From Thermomucor indicae-seudaticae (lineage: Eukaryota; Mucoromycota; Mucoromycetes; Mucorales; Lichtheimiaceae), in contig JSYX01000170.1 in the NCBI GenBank assembly GCA_000787465.1, positions 1-60,669 of the forward strand: DNA of 60,669 nt, in the 5' to 3' direction. Below, piece by piece: positions 43,557 through 56,600 of the stretch. The notes beneath the pieces are model-generated. The model was not told the origin of the DNA, did not search any database, and saw only the letters and a program-made list of their open reading frames with translations. The position numbers were made by a program, and so were the translations under genes. Every line of letters starts with the position of its first letter. Position 1 is the first letter of the stretch.

Positions 43557-46400
43557 TGGTGATTGTCTGAAGCAAACTGATAAACGTATTTTTGCTTTCG
43601 CATTTATTCAAATTGGCGTTGTGTCTGGACTAAATTATTCTGTTGTATTTGCGCCTACTTTCTTGTACATTTGTCTAAAATTTTAGTATAAAACCCGTAT
43701 TTTAAGGTCATGCCATGAATTACTGTTATTTGCTTGAAAACATACGGCAGGCCCATCAAATGACAGAATTGCGGCAGGCGCGCGAATAGAGTATCCGCGA
43801 CCCGAGAAGGCTACACTAGCTTATAGCCGTCTCGGATCGTAACTGCACTGCACAATATCTAGCAGCTTCGCCTTATCCTATCGAGAGAAGATATGGAATT
43901 TCCACATTGGTCGAATCGCTGCAGCCCGGGGCTCACGCTGAGCAATCCGAAACAAGCGTAATGCAACATGCTATGCTGCCGATTGTCCGGGTAAGCGCTA
44001 ATATGACGCACTCAATTCTTGGGTCTGCTACTATGAGGTAGGATGTTAGATCCAATGATCGGAAATGTCAAGTCACGTAGTTCTATCCACACAGTGCCAT
44101 CGTCCTTCATTGATAAACGTGATGCAACGGCGCACGCGATTGAATGGGTAACTTGAACAGCATACGCGCATGTTCCCCAAGCAATGCAAGTACTCCAGAA
44201 AAAGTGATGACTAATAACACAAGACAAACAACCAATTACAGGGTGTCTGAGCATAGTATTCTAGCAAAATGTCAGTATTGTTCTATTCAGGCAAAGCTCA
44301 TACCTATCGGGGGCAGGATCCTTCAACATTCCCTTTTGCAAAACCTAAATGCATTTACAGGTTTCCCTGAGCGACAATTTGCCTGTGAGCTCGTGACCCG
44401 GACACAGCGATTGTCTTTTTATGACGTCGCCAGTAGCCTTATTTGCTAAACAGGTAGTCGAGGTAATGCACCCGGACATTGTCGTGAGCTTTTTAAGCAT
44501 CATAACTTACTCACAAAGTTTGCAACAAACAAACAGACTACGCACGCCATTCTAGGTTACTATGGGGTTACATTGGCAGGGAACCTTAACGGGAATTTTC
44601 GCGTTACATTGCATTACGAGTGCATTATCTGCAGAATGACTGAATACGAGAGTCTGCGGTAAAATGATCTCGACGACTGCCCAGCAAGAAACTACCTCTG
44701 ATGACCAAGGTCCGACATTCATAGTAGTCGCCGAGCCATGTTTCTGGACCTGGGACGATTTTATGCCCGAGGCACGTTCATGGTGACACAAAAGAAACGG
44801 GCACATTTTTGCGCGGGCAATGTTGCTTGCCAATTCAGGTGACCATTCTGAAACATACCATTTAAACCATCTTTCTATCGTTCTGCAGGCGTATTTCCTT
44901 GGGTTTCAACGGCAAAGCCCCTGTGCAGTGTCTGCATGTAAAAACATGACGGTATTAACCTAAACATGCACCATAACAATGCCACAAAACAATCATGCAC
45001 CTGATTGTGAGAATCGATCCTTATGGGTTACCCAGTTGCAGTTTTGGGAAATCGTATGGCGTATCGGATATGTTGCACTTTCGAGAAAAAGAGTCGTAGG
45101 ACAATGCGCGTTTATCAAGATCCCGGATTCGTACGATCTTGTGAGAATAGTGACACTTATCGGTACAAAGTGAACTCTATCTGGGACAAAGAGGCATTGA
45201 CTGCAACAGGCGTGACAAGCCCTTACGTTGTGGATAGGCCTAAGTTACGCAGTTATCGAATACCAGGGAAGTCATCCCACTTCGCTCGTCTTAATGCAAA
45301 AACAGGAACGTCAGATGACAAAATAAAACTCTAATAGCACATATGCTTGCATGTTATGTTGCACATTGTACATAAAGAACGGTATCGGCCGAGAACTTTT
45401 ATTATGACAAGTTGAGGGATAAACATACTATATTGTTTATACAACATCTTGCGCGTTGCCCCAGGAGATAAAGTGCGCGGATATGGACGACCGAACCTTG
45501 CAAGAAACAGCGACGCAAACCAAGGTCCGAAAGGCTGGGGCAAATGTAATTGATTGGCTGCATGCAAGCGGATTAACCTTATTTGTAGAATTACGCTTAT
45601 TCTATAACGCTTTGGGAAGATGACAGTTTCGTTGGATGCAGATCCCAAAATTCGTTTTTTCAATCGCCGCTATTAAATGTCACTCATTGGATCGTCCGCC
45701 CATTCAATCTTAAATTAAAAACGAGCCACCTTATCGCATACAATCAACCCCGTCCAACATCTTGTTCTACTGCTATGCAGCCCCGCTTGTCGCACTGGCA
45801 TCTTTTACCGGAGAATTTTCTTCCTCTATAGAGGTTCAGCTTTTGGGAATGCGAATATCTGTACGTACGTAACAGAAATCAAATTTCTTTTGGGGAGGCC
45901 GATCAGCATTTTCTCTCATTGGTTACATTGTACGACATTGAAACGATTTGCCTGCTAACCAAAGCACAGGCAAATCACGTTTTAAGAGCATTTGGAACTA
46001 CTATATATGGAAGTTAGATCGGTTCGTCTTTCTTGTCAATGGGTTACTCCACTCTCTCTTTCTAACCCTCCAAGTCGACAACGATCCCTACCTCGGTCCC
46101 CAAGAACCCCGCCAGAACAAAGCGAAGCATATTTTCACTCGGACTATCATGATCCGGAACTGAAACAGTATGTAGATTGCAGGTGAAGGAGTTCCGCTGG
46201 AGACCTAATGTGGGACGGAATCGGGAAAACGTAGAGACAGGTTTTAATAAATCGGAAGATCGTGTTTGGACTGGCTTTTGTCAACGGTCCGAGCTTTTCG
46301 GGGTTGTGCAAGAAAAGATTAGCTGAATGGGAAAAAACATGTACAGAGCAAGTGTAACTAAATACAGCATGGCTGGTTCTGGGGGAAGGTTAGCAAGGAC

Positions 46401-46434
46401 GCACACACACACGCACATATACACACACAAACGC
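46401..46434 (+). repeat. CA-rich microsatellite
   Basis: Imperfect (CA)n interrupted by CG and AT steps, in the region upstream of the FYRN/FYRC gene. Confidence 0.7.
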
Positions 46435-46581
46435 AAGCAGATACATTGACCGAATCTGTGTCCTTTTTTGTGCCCTGTTGAAAAATTAAAAGCACATGCT
46501 TCTTTCCTACCTTCTCTCCTCCTCTTCCGTTTCGCATTCGCTTCTTCCCTTTTTAACTCTTTTTCATTATTCACATTACAA

Positions 46582-49081
46582 ATGTCTACTGCATACGTAG
46601 AAAAGAATCATGAAGGTTACTCACAAGAACAGTCAAAGAAAGCAATTAAAGGTATTATTATTGTCCTTGTCTTTTTTTTTCAGTTTCTTCATAACTAAAG
46701 AGTAAGCGCGAGCAGTAAAAGTATACTATGCCTTTCGGGGATCTGATAGTACTCGGATGACCGTGTTCACAACGTCAGTTGAGAATACGACAAGCGACAA
46801 TGACCCGACGATTGTACTTGTGCCATTAAGGCAATGCTTATGGGCTATTTGTTCGTCTAGGTAGTAAAAGGAAAAAGGAGATGATCGTGACTCGAAGGCG
46901 AATATTGAATATGCTTGTTGTTAGTCCTGACATGATTTGTCAAGAACACGATCTCTCGATCTATGCCGCCAATTTTCGAGAGTCATGTAGCACATTAAAT
47001 GATCGGAGACGTCCATTTATCTGGGAAGGTCACGGTCTTTTATCATGGATCATGGAGTCCAGTGACAATTCCGGAGATATTCTCATACATGGCAAGGCTG
47101 TCAGTGCCAAGGATAGTAGTAGCAGTAGTACGGACCATGCTGAAGCGTACATTGAATTGCAACCTGTAAGCGCACTAACTCCTATTTCGAAAAAAAGAGT
47201 ACCCTATGGCACAAACTCACGTGCATCTGATGAAATACAATAGACTTTGAAATGGCCTAAGGATGAATTCTACAGAGCCCTGGGGGCACAAAACTTTGAC
47301 TGTTTCAAGGACCTACCACGCTCGCCACCACAAAGCCAATCGTGCAGCTGCGGTATCAATGCGGCATTACAGAAACGTTATGCATCGGATTGGTTGTCTT
47401 CATCAGAAAAGAGATTCCCCGTTCAGCAACAACGTCTGCTATCCGGAAAAGGCGACGACACCGAATTCGATCGATATCTTCACCAGAAACGACACGAAAC
47501 ATCACCAAAACTTCCAAGTCTTGCGTCGTTATCACCTCCCTCTGCAGGGTCTATACCTCGTCTTCCGCCACCGTCGACTCTGAGTCTCTCGTCTGACAAG
47601 CTCTTCCGGCCTGAACCTATCTTTCCAAGCCCATCATCTGGAGATTACAAACGACCGCGTCTGTCACCGCCGGCATCCCTAGCCATGGAGCCCCCTGCGC
47701 GGCTACAACCGATCCATATTACAGGAAACAGTGGCAATAACGACGAACAGTTTGTCCATCGTCGGAGAGTAACGGATGGTTACGCGCTTGAAACACCATC
47801 AGCAGTCGACAGATCAGGGGTCGTCCCCACTTACAACGACCCTTATCCGGCATCATATGACTTGCTGCGTCACGGTGCTAATAATGAAGTGGCAACCGAG
47901 CAGCGCAAGTCAGCATTCAAACCCACGATGATGGAGCATCAGCAGCAGCAGAAGCAGCGGGAGCTGCAGACTAATAGCGCAATCCCCGTGGTTTACACGC
48001 CCAGTAACAAGAAACGCAGAAAGAACCCTCCCCTCCTTATGCCTGCAGCGGGACCCGAAAAGACAAACACAGCAAGTGTGCCTCAGCAAGTTAGCACGAC
48101 TATCCGGACATATTATGAAGTGGACCGTGACGAAAATGGGAACTACATCCTCCCGGTTGAGATTGACTCTTGGACAGTCGTTAACCTTGGCACAGTCGTT
48201 TATGATCGACCTGCCTACCATAACCAAAGATACATATACCCTGTCAACTATACTGTCAGAAAGTAAAGTCTTTTGTTTGTTTTCCATGGCGGGCGTTATA
48301 AACTCATTAAGCAACGTTTTTTAGATGGTACCGCAGCATGGTGGACCCTAAAAGTGATACGCAATATACATGCCGCATCCTGGATAATGGCAAGGAACCC
48401 AAGGTATGCACAGTAATCATCAACTACTCTTTTCTTGATGCAGGGTCCAGATTCTAAACACGACCAAAGTTTGAAGTAACAGCAGATGACTACCCAACGA
48501 CCTTCTCAGGGCCAACTCCCACTACTGTATGGACTATCATTGTGAGGTAATGCAAACTCTGAACGATACACGTGGTTTTTCCTTTAATAACATGTCGCAT
48601 TGATAGACGTGCTTTCGCTATCCGAAACCAAGAATACGGCCACAATCCAGTCGGCCCGGACTTTTTTGGCTTGCGGAAAAACACAATTGCAAAGATGATC
48701 CAAGACCTTCCGAACGCAGACAAATGTTCACAATACGTATGGCAGACCTTTGAACCTGCTCGGTTCAATAAGCCGGGTCGAAACAGACGGCGAACTGATC
48801 CGACCTTACCGGGTTCACTCTTTGGTGGAGTGAACTACAGTCTCACCACTGGACGTCTTTTACCTCATATAAACCATGCCACCCTTCAAAGACAGAAGCA
48901 ACAAGAACAAGAACAAGAACAAGGACAGACTTCCTCCCCTGTATCTTCGCCACCCATGCAGCGATACCTTCCTTCACCTGCTGCGTTATCGTCTCCAACA
49001 GGTATTACATCCGCCGAAGAGATGGTTCCTCGAGGCCCACCCACTCCAACTTCTGCGTCGTCTGCAATCAAGACGGCGTAA
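46582..49081 (+). CDS. FYRN/FYRC-domain nuclear protein (TBRG1-like)
   Basis: Six exons (46582-46651, 46861-47165, 47244-48262, 48325-48403, 48470-48546, 48607-49081) encode 674 aa. A basic N-terminal helix (KRKKEMIVTRRRILNML) precedes a Pro/Ser/Gln-rich disordered stretch. The FYRN block sits at about residues 425-470 (VEIDSWTVVNLGTVVYDRPAYHNQRYIYPVNYTVRKWYRSMVDP, in parts) and the FYRC block follows across two introns (YTCRILDNGKEPKFEVTADDYPTT, VRRAFAIRNQEYGHNPVGPDFFGL). The tail is Gln/Pro/Ser-rich. FYRN-FYRC pairs occur in TBRG1 and in KMT2/MLL methyltransferases; no SET or PHD domain is present, so a TBRG1-type chromatin/transcription regulator fits best. Intron 1 is 209 nt, so a missed micro-exon is possible. 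Confidence 0.85.
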
Positions 49082-49311
49082 GTTACTCCCTCCACATTCA
49101 TTTGTATGCTACACCACATGTTTATCATTCATCCATGCTAACTACGCCGGCAAAGAATAAATGCTATATCTCTTGTATGTTTGTTTTCTATCTGTAACAT
49201 ACTTGTCATTCATCCTTACCAGCTCCAATAAAGCTGTTTCTCTGCGAATGTGCATGCATCCCTACGCTGCGCTGTTCCAAAATTTTTGTTTTCTTGTTTG
49301 TGCTAGACAAT

Positions 49312-50178
49312 ATGGCCGAATCACCAATGACTCCCCCTCCAGGCTGCCCGATGCACCAACCTGCCGAAGAAAAGACACCATCGCCACCACCAAGCTGCCC
49401 AATGCACCAACCCGCTCCACCTCCGACCTGCCCGATGCACCAAGGCCCTGTCACTGAGAAGCTTAATGAACTCAACATGATGCCTAGTCAACTATCACAG
49501 TCTCGACAACCCGACCAAAAGATCGATTTGCCAACTGAGCGAGTCATTTCATCGATTCCTAAGGCCGCTAGCGGCGATTCCAAGTGGGAGTATCCAAGCC
49601 CACAGCAGTTCTACAATGCCCTGCGCCGCAAGGGCTGGGAGACGCCAGAGGAACATATCGAGACCATGGTCGATATCCACAACTTTTTGAATGAAGAAGC
49701 GTGGCAGCAAGTCCTAAAGTGGGAAGCGATGCGCAAGTGGTTAGTAAATGGAAGGGAGAAGGCAATGAATGCGAGACTCACTTATCAAAATCTATAGCTC
49801 TTGCGGTGAAGATCCTTATTTGGTTCGTCTGCAAGGAAGACCAAGAGACCTGAGTCCAAAGGCATGGTGGCATTCGTTGTGGGGGTAAAGTTGTCTAGAG
49901 AGAAAGCTGGCATCATTCTTCTGGCTTATATTTCCTATTGCTTTGCTAGGTCGCCTCGCCCGTTTGATCGCCATGATTGGTACGTCGGTCGCTGTGGCCA
50001 ACAGAGACGCTACGTCATTGATTATTACGAAGGACCCGAAGATGCACCTGGCGTTCCTGTATTTTACTTGGACGTTCGCCCTGCTTTGGATGATCCTGAG
50101 AGTATTCTCTGTCGTCTCAAGGCAGCTGCAAAGGAGAAATGGGAGGAATGGTTCCCATCCAAAGAGGCGAGCGCATAG
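49312..50178 (+). CDS. CYC3: Holocytochrome c synthase (cytochrome c heme lyase)
   Basis: Attaches heme covalently to apocytochrome c in the mitochondrial intermembrane space. Three exons (49312-49736, 49798-49884, 49950-50178) give 246 aa. The N-terminus has three CPM heme-regulatory-type motifs in tandem ([27 protein letters not shown] within about 45 residues). The catalytic body includes [62 protein letters not shown] and YVIDYYEG...[10 protein letters not shown]. The heme-ligating His of the family is probably the one in DIHNFLNE. It converges with the desaturase gene. Confidence 0.94.
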
Positions 50179-50483
50179 AGCCTTTTTAATAATAGCAATT
50201 CCCGCCCTTACTGGACGCAATTCCCCATCTGTACCATCTGTTCCTTCCAATAGTTATTACACCTTGTATACACACAATATTTCTCACATTTTTTTTGCAA
50301 TTGTAGATCGAAACCAGAACCCTTTCCCTGACAACAAAGTGATTGTACACGCCCTTAGACAGTCTTTTTTTTCGTTCTTTCGTGATTACGGTTGACTAAT
50401 TACAGAGCAAAAGACAAAGATAAAGGAGAGGATATATATATGTATATATAGAATGAGAGAGGAAGCAATCTATACACATTTTG
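50179..50483. other. Convergent intergenic spacer
   Basis: 305 bp between the CYC3 and desaturase stops, AT-rich with T-runs and a short AT-dinucleotide run (50432-50451). Presumed 3' UTRs and polyadenylation signals of both genes; nothing else seen. Confidence 0.5.
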
Positions 50484-51727
50484 TTATTTTAATGCTTTCA
50501 GTTGGCTTTCCTCAAAGATCTTGATCTTGCTAAGGAGAGAACGTCCGCTCTTGAAATCTTTATAGCTGCGCACGAGGCGAGATTGGGGCCCAACGGTTGG
50601 CTCCGTGATAAACCTCCAGTGGACCATGACCCATGACGTGTGGTACGCTAATTTGTCATAATATTCTCTAGCCGTAGAGCGCAATGCCGGAAGTTTGGAC
50701 CAGGGTACCTGTATAGACCCATCAGTTAGTCCGTGAGCTGTATTATTATTATCATTTATTCCAAATGCAATGTTTTCTTTCTTACCTTTTGAAAGTCATG
50801 ATGTTCGTTGTGATAGCCAATATTCATGAACGGGATGTTAAGAATTCCATAGTACGAATACGTTTCTTGTCCGTCATCAAACGTGTAATGTTCCTGGATG
50901 AAATGAGCAGCACCCGGATGCAGCGAGTAACCGAAATAGAGAGACAAGAAGAGATAGCCAAGACCACGACCGCCGCACGTCTTGTAAATCAGGAGATCCA
51001 TTGAAATGGTGAAGATGGCATTGATCGTTTCCCATTTCGAAAGCGACAAGTTGCGTTCCTTTTGCATAACAGCGCCACGGATAACGTACATGAAGGGGTA
51101 AATAAGGATCCACAAGAGCTTGTAGAACGCGTTGCCGCGAATCAGCGTCTTTTCCCATTCGAGCGGCAGATCCGGGTCCAATCCTTCGACGCCTTGCCAC
51201 GAGTGATGCTGGATATGATAACGCCGGAAAGACTGGGAAATCGGTACCGGCAGGCAAATGTTGGCGAAGAGACCCACGTAGCGGTTGAGGATCTTGGTCT
51301 TCGTTACAAGGCAGTGGCAGGCTTCGTGGATGATAACCCCAATGATACCCGTCAGCGTAGCGCCAATAAAATACGCAACAAGGAGATAGACGGTCCAGGA
51401 CGCGTCCACCCAAGCGCCCCGTCCAAAGGCATACCCAATGCCGAGCTGAATGGTATTAATGAGCACCGCGACGTAGAACGTTCGAATGTCGGTTCCGTAC
51501 AGTTTCTCTATTTCAGGGTGCTCGCGCAAAATCGTGTGCTTCCGTTTTAAATGCGGTTCGTCCATGTCATCGCGCGCGAAATCGTCATCAATATAGGGGA
51601 TCGACCGTTTCCAATTGCCAAGGTACAGCGGATATCGGTAGTCAGGGTGTTGCTGCTGCCGCTCTTCTCCTTTTACCCGAGAAACAATAACTGGCTCCTT
51701 TCCATCAGACTCTACGAAAGGCGGCAT
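50484..51727 (-). CDS. DES1: Sphingolipid delta-4 desaturase (dihydroceramide desaturase)
   Basis: Introduces the 4,5-trans double bond of the sphingoid base, making ceramide for glucosylceramide; ER membrane. Two exons (51727-50786, 50708-50484), 388 aa. A lipid_DES N-terminal region is followed by four hydrophobic segments and three His boxes: HEACH (134-138), HIQHH (171-175) and HNEHH (about 305-309). Family blocks include TILREHPEIEKLYG, LHPGAAHFIQEHYTF and FMNIGYHNEHHDFQKVPWSKLPALR. A TATATAAA sequence lies only 14-21 bp before the ATG, so either the TATA-like run is not the promoter or translation starts further in. Confidence 0.95.
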
Positions 51728-52117
51728 ATCGTTTGTAACGTTTATATATGCCGTCCAAAGAAACAGGAGAAAGTGGGAAATAAGGTTAAGGTAAAGGAAG
51801 AAAACAAGTCAGGCCACGCAACCTTAAAACAGCAAGGAAAGATCGGAGATCTTATCTGATCGTTTGGCCTTCCAAACGGTTACATAGACCTTTTCTACAT
51901 AGATATGCACATATACAAAAACTTGGCATTATAGGTCTCCAGACCTCGTTCAATTTCTTTTTTACTGGATACGGCAGTAGTAGCTTCCTGACGAAGAAGC
52001 ATACGTCGATAGAGAAAGCCATTATGCAAGAGAAGCAGCCCACAAATTTTCAAGTCACAGCATGAACAAGTTGAACCAGAGAACAGAAAAAATTACCTTT
52101 TCTTTAACAGACTTGCA
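51728..52117. other. Divergent promoter region, desaturase / RRP4
   Basis: 390 bp shared by two divergently transcribed genes. TATATAAA (minus, 51741-51748) is the only obvious promoter element. Confidence 0.5.
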
Positions 52118-53424
52118 ATGGATCTGCAAATACTGTCGCCTGTGGCGCCGTCAGTGACCAAGCGCACTGACCGCATGGTAATCGACGATGAGGAGCAGGA
52201 AGGCCATCTAGTCACGCCGGGCGAAACCATTACTAGCGATCAGCAATTCATGAGGTATGGCGTGCGTTCGTTTCCCTTTGCCGTAGCGGGTTAATGAATA
52301 AGTCGTGATGTACTTAAGAGGTCACGGTACCTACGCCGATGGTGAAAACATGGTTGTGTCTGCTGTAGCGGGCGTCGTTGAACGTGTCAACAAACTGTTA
52401 TCTGTGCGACCGTTAAAGACCCGTTACACGCCTGAAATTGGTGATATTGTCGTGGGCCGGATAACAGAGGTATTATTATTATGATAACATGGAGAAAAAG
52501 GGATGATAATGGATTTGCGCATAATGACAGGTGGTGACGAAACGGTGGAAAGTAGACGTCAATAGTCGACAGGATGCAGTACTGTTATTAAGTTCTGTTA
52601 ACTTGCCAGGTGGCGTTCAGGTTCGTCAGTTTTACAGCTGCTGCTTGAGAGAAGAAAAAAAGCTATTGTTCACTCAAAGGTTACCACCACCTCGTAGAGA
52701 CGTAAAAATGAATCCGATGAATTACATATGCGTCAATTCTTTGCCGAGGGTGACGTTTTAGTGGTAAATGTTCCTGAAGATGAAAAGAAGACATTAAGGG
52801 TGATAGTAATGTGTGCTGATCCGCCACTCAGGCTGAAGTTCAAAGCTTTTATGCTGATGGTGCAATGGGTCTTCATACGCGAGGTTTCAAGTTTTGCAAG
52901 CTGCGCAATGGCTCGTTTGTATGCGTCCCTCCGGTACTCGTCCAGCGATGTAAATCACAGTTTCATACGCTACCTTGTGGTGTGGAGGTCGTGTTGGGTC
53001 TGAATGGCTACATATGGGTGAACAAGAGGCTGCAAGGTCTCGGAGGTGGCAATACAGAGGAAATAGATACGAGTGTAATATATTCAGACGAGAATGATGT
53101 AAGTGGAGGGAAGTCAAAGTGGGAAATCGGTGCGTAAATTCTAAAACAACTTCCTGAAAGCCTATAACCCAAGAAGAGCGAGAAGATATTGCACGAGTCT
53201 GTAACTGCATATCGGCATTAGCCAAGCGATATATGTATATCAATGATACTGTTATTGTATACACATATGAAGGTCAGTGTGGATTCACCACAGATTACAA
53301 CCGACGGGTGCTGACATGGTTCACGCTTCCAGCATCTTTATCCTATTCTGTTAAAGAGTTATTGAAGCTCGACGTAATAGAGAGCATTACATCGGAAGCG
53401 AGGGCAAGAATGGATATGTCTTGA
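52118..53424 (+). CDS. RRP4: Exosome complex cap subunit RRP4 (EXOSC2)
   Basis: RNA-binding S1/KH cap subunit of the RNA exosome, nucleus and cytoplasm. Seven exons (52118-52254, 52319-52469, 52531-52620, 52698-52763, 52832-53129, 53174-53272, 53333-53424) give 310 aa. Conserved text: LVTPGETITSDQQFMRGHGTY, SAVAGVVERVNKLLSVRPLKTRY, GDIVVGRITEVVTKRWKVDVNS, QDAVLLLSSVNLPGGVQRRK, ESDELHMRQFFAEGDVLVAEVQ, GLHTRGFKFCKLRNG, and a C-terminal KH region EEREDIARVCNCISALA. Intron 6 (53273-53332, 60 nt) has no stop and is a multiple of three, so retention would insert 20 residues; splicing it restores the expected YE-ASLSYSVKELL. Confidence 0.95.
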
Positions 53425-53652
53425 TTAGTTTCTATCAATTGTAAATAAACAATATTCCATACGCCATGGCGATGTGCATTGATAAATGCTGAAGACTGTA
53501 TCTAAAACGGTGCCCCTACTTGTTATGGATGAATGCGTCAAAACAGCTTAATCCACGTCTTAATAAGTTAGAGTCTGGCGTAAATACACTTTATTGCGAG
53601 TCCAATTCACTAGAAACTATTCAGTAGTACGTATTATAGGGAGTAATGTCGA

Positions 53653-56600
53653 TTATGACGTGCAAGGACGCCAAGAGCTTGGTGATATGGATCCTGAGGC
53701 CGTGGATTCAATCAAGGTCCATTCTTGATCTTCATCCGCAAGGCTACTCTCTAAAATGTCTGTGTCGTCTTCGCTTTCTGCAGACGTACGTCTTGCCGAA
53801 GATAGTGTTCGCGCTTTGGCCAGATCCATATCGCGGTATATACATTGAATTGCTGTCTCTACACCATTTTCCTGTAACAACGTATTCAGAAAAGAGTCAA
53901 AAACCGAAGACAAAGCAAAGCTGCTCTTTTACCTGGCGTATCTTGGTGCCAATTACTTTGGCCATCTTTAGCATATTTTCGTCCGTGGAGACTACTCGTA
54001 AAGCTGCTGATAAGCTTTCCACGGTCAAATCCTTGATACAGATGCCCAACCCCATTTCTTCGACGCGTTCTCCCCAGAAGAATTGGTCTGCAAAGAAAGG
54101 TTTGATCACCGTCGGTACACCTGCCCGAAGTCCTGCTGCTGTTGTTCCGGCTCCTCCATGATGGACAACCGCACGAAGCTTTGGAAATAACCAATCATGA
54201 GGAACGGCTTGCACGCTCAGGATAGTGTCAGGATACCGCGTCAAGAGATCGTCTGCTGCATCCTGCTTCGCGCTCTTATTGGCTTTTTCTTGCAGCCGAG
54301 ATGACCAGCCTTTGGAAACAATGGCCCGTACATTGGACAGAAGGGTGGCCTCCACGATAATTCTTGTCATATCCTTTGGGTCCGAAACGATTATTGAACC
54401 GAACCCGATATATACCAACGGTCGTGTATCTTTGGCGTTTAGAAAGGCCTGCATTTTCTCATCTGGTTGCCAACCAGTCTATACAATGATTGCGTCAGTT
54501 TAAGGCAAAATAATCTACAGGTGTGAATAAATTCTCTCTCACCTGAGAGTTATCTAGGAACCAATATCCAGTGCAATGAATCCAGTCCATCCAATCCAAT
54601 GGGCTTGGCACGATATTCGGACTGAATGAATACAAGTACGGCACCTTCCACACCTCTAGTTTTTCATAACTTGTAGGCCGCAGACCCAAGACATCTCTTC
54701 GGAAGTTATTAGTACGAGTAGCAATGGCTCGCCATACCGCATGATCGAATAGGACGTAAGTCATGTCATTATAAAGCCTTCCTTTTGGGTTGTTTGGCGT
54801 AGCAAATGGATGTGGAAAAGATCGTGTTCTCGTCATAGGCATTGGGAACGATCTAAAGTACGGTACCTCTAAAAGATGTAACTATGAGTTTCAGCTTCTT
54901 TGTGCGCTCTTTTGTTCGCTTCAGTTTTTTCATAAAGGCAACGTTTCTTACGTAGTTTTTCCGCAATATGGATTCCAACCATCGCACTCGGGCTCTCAAT
55001 GATTACTTCTGTACCCTGACAGGCCTTCCAGGTTAAATCCAACAGCTCGTCTATCCACCCTTTAAACTATAGACTACTTTTAGTTTCCGAACAACTCAAC
55101 AAAAATATACCATGCATACCAGTCGGAGGCCTTCCATAACAAAGTTAACGCTGAAAAAGCTATTTTCAACACATAACCGCTGCAGAAAATTGAGTTATAA
55201 GGACAGCAAAAAGCCTAAACTAAGATATCATTTCACTATACCATTAACTCGCTTGGATCACCTCCAACAGAGCGGAATTCTATGCCGTGCGCTTCTATCC
55301 AGTCCTTAAACTCGTCATGTGTCGCTATACGACATCGATGTCCTTTCTCCATTAAGGCTTTGCATAGAGCAATGTATGGCTGCACGTCGCCACGCGTTCC
55401 AATGGTAATACATGTGAAATGCAGTGACTTTTCAGGAGCTTGATATACCAATGGTTCCTGTGTACTAGATGATATAACAGGCAAACCTTGCGGAATATGC
55501 TCTGTAAATGTAGCATTCACTAACACAAAGTAAGATCAGAAATACCTGGCTTGACCGAGGGCATAATGTAATTGTGATTTTCTGCGTATTCTTCTTCCAG
55601 AACGCGAGCTTCCCAGTTGCACATACTCCTTTACACTCACGTTACCATCAACCATGAAACATCAATGTTTACTCAGTGCAACCAGTCGACGGTACCTTTC
55701 TACATGACTCGGGGATTCTCTAGCCTCTGTGGCCCACTTATGCTGCAAGAACAGCCGAGCAAAGCAGCTATTTCGCTTCGTAAGCGTTGAGAATTCTAAG
55801 AATATCTTGTAGAGTCAAGCACACAGTTAGCCCAATACTCTGTGCGATATATACTGGCGTAAACTAACCTCCTTCTTGTTGTGGAGCAATATACTCAAAG
55901 TATGGAAGATATAGCCTCGACTCCGTATTTTCTGTATCCGAAGTATATCACTGAAAGGAACTATCATCTGGTAGGCATGAACGATCAGTTAATATGTGCT
56001 TTTTGCTTCATCAGTGGTTTGTAGAATTACCCTCGCTCTGGTCGCGAACCCCTTTGAATTAAAGGAGACGTGGTTTGATGATATGTATAACTTGCCATAA
56101 CATGGGAGAGTCTTCATTAAAGAACAACGATACACTGTAGCAGAGTCTAAGATAGGCTTTTCTGATAACCAACATAGAATCTATCTTACCAGCTTGTAAC
56201 TTCTCTGATTCCGGGAATACGAAATACTTTCGGAAATTTGCCAGTGTACGTCCATCGATCTGGTCTTCGTGTGGAAACAGTTTCTTCTCGTGAAGGTCAC
56301 TAGCTATACCAGCCTGCAAGTTGGCGAGGCTCTCATTGTCGTCATCATCATCATCCTCATGTTCAGTATCACCCAAGGATCTATATATAGTTGCCTCGCT
56401 TCCAGTATTTCCTCCAAGTAAGCCATACACTAGCCTCATGCCAGATCTGCGCTTTTCGTCCAGCCAACCGACAACGGCCTGTTCTTCATTCTCTGAGCTC
56501 GAAGAGTCATGGACATCGGCAGAACTAGGGTCTGGATCATAGGTACATTGTGATCTATCTATGTCTTCGGGAGTCGCGGGTGTCAACGTGTCTCTGTTCA

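Larger units (their letters stand above)
42738..46581. other. 3.8 kb gene-poor region
   Basis: No coherent gene. Contains a GC-rich island at about 43438-43556 and a CA-rich microsatellite near 46401. Open frames at 44144-44449, 45023-45334, 45331-45663 and 45948-46186 show no motif, no splice chain and no gene-like codon bias. Confidence 0.4.

Noticed and set aside
45948..46186. Two overlapping short plus-strand frames near a TATATGG sequence
   Set aside because: No domain, no splice partner and no conserved text; length is within chance.
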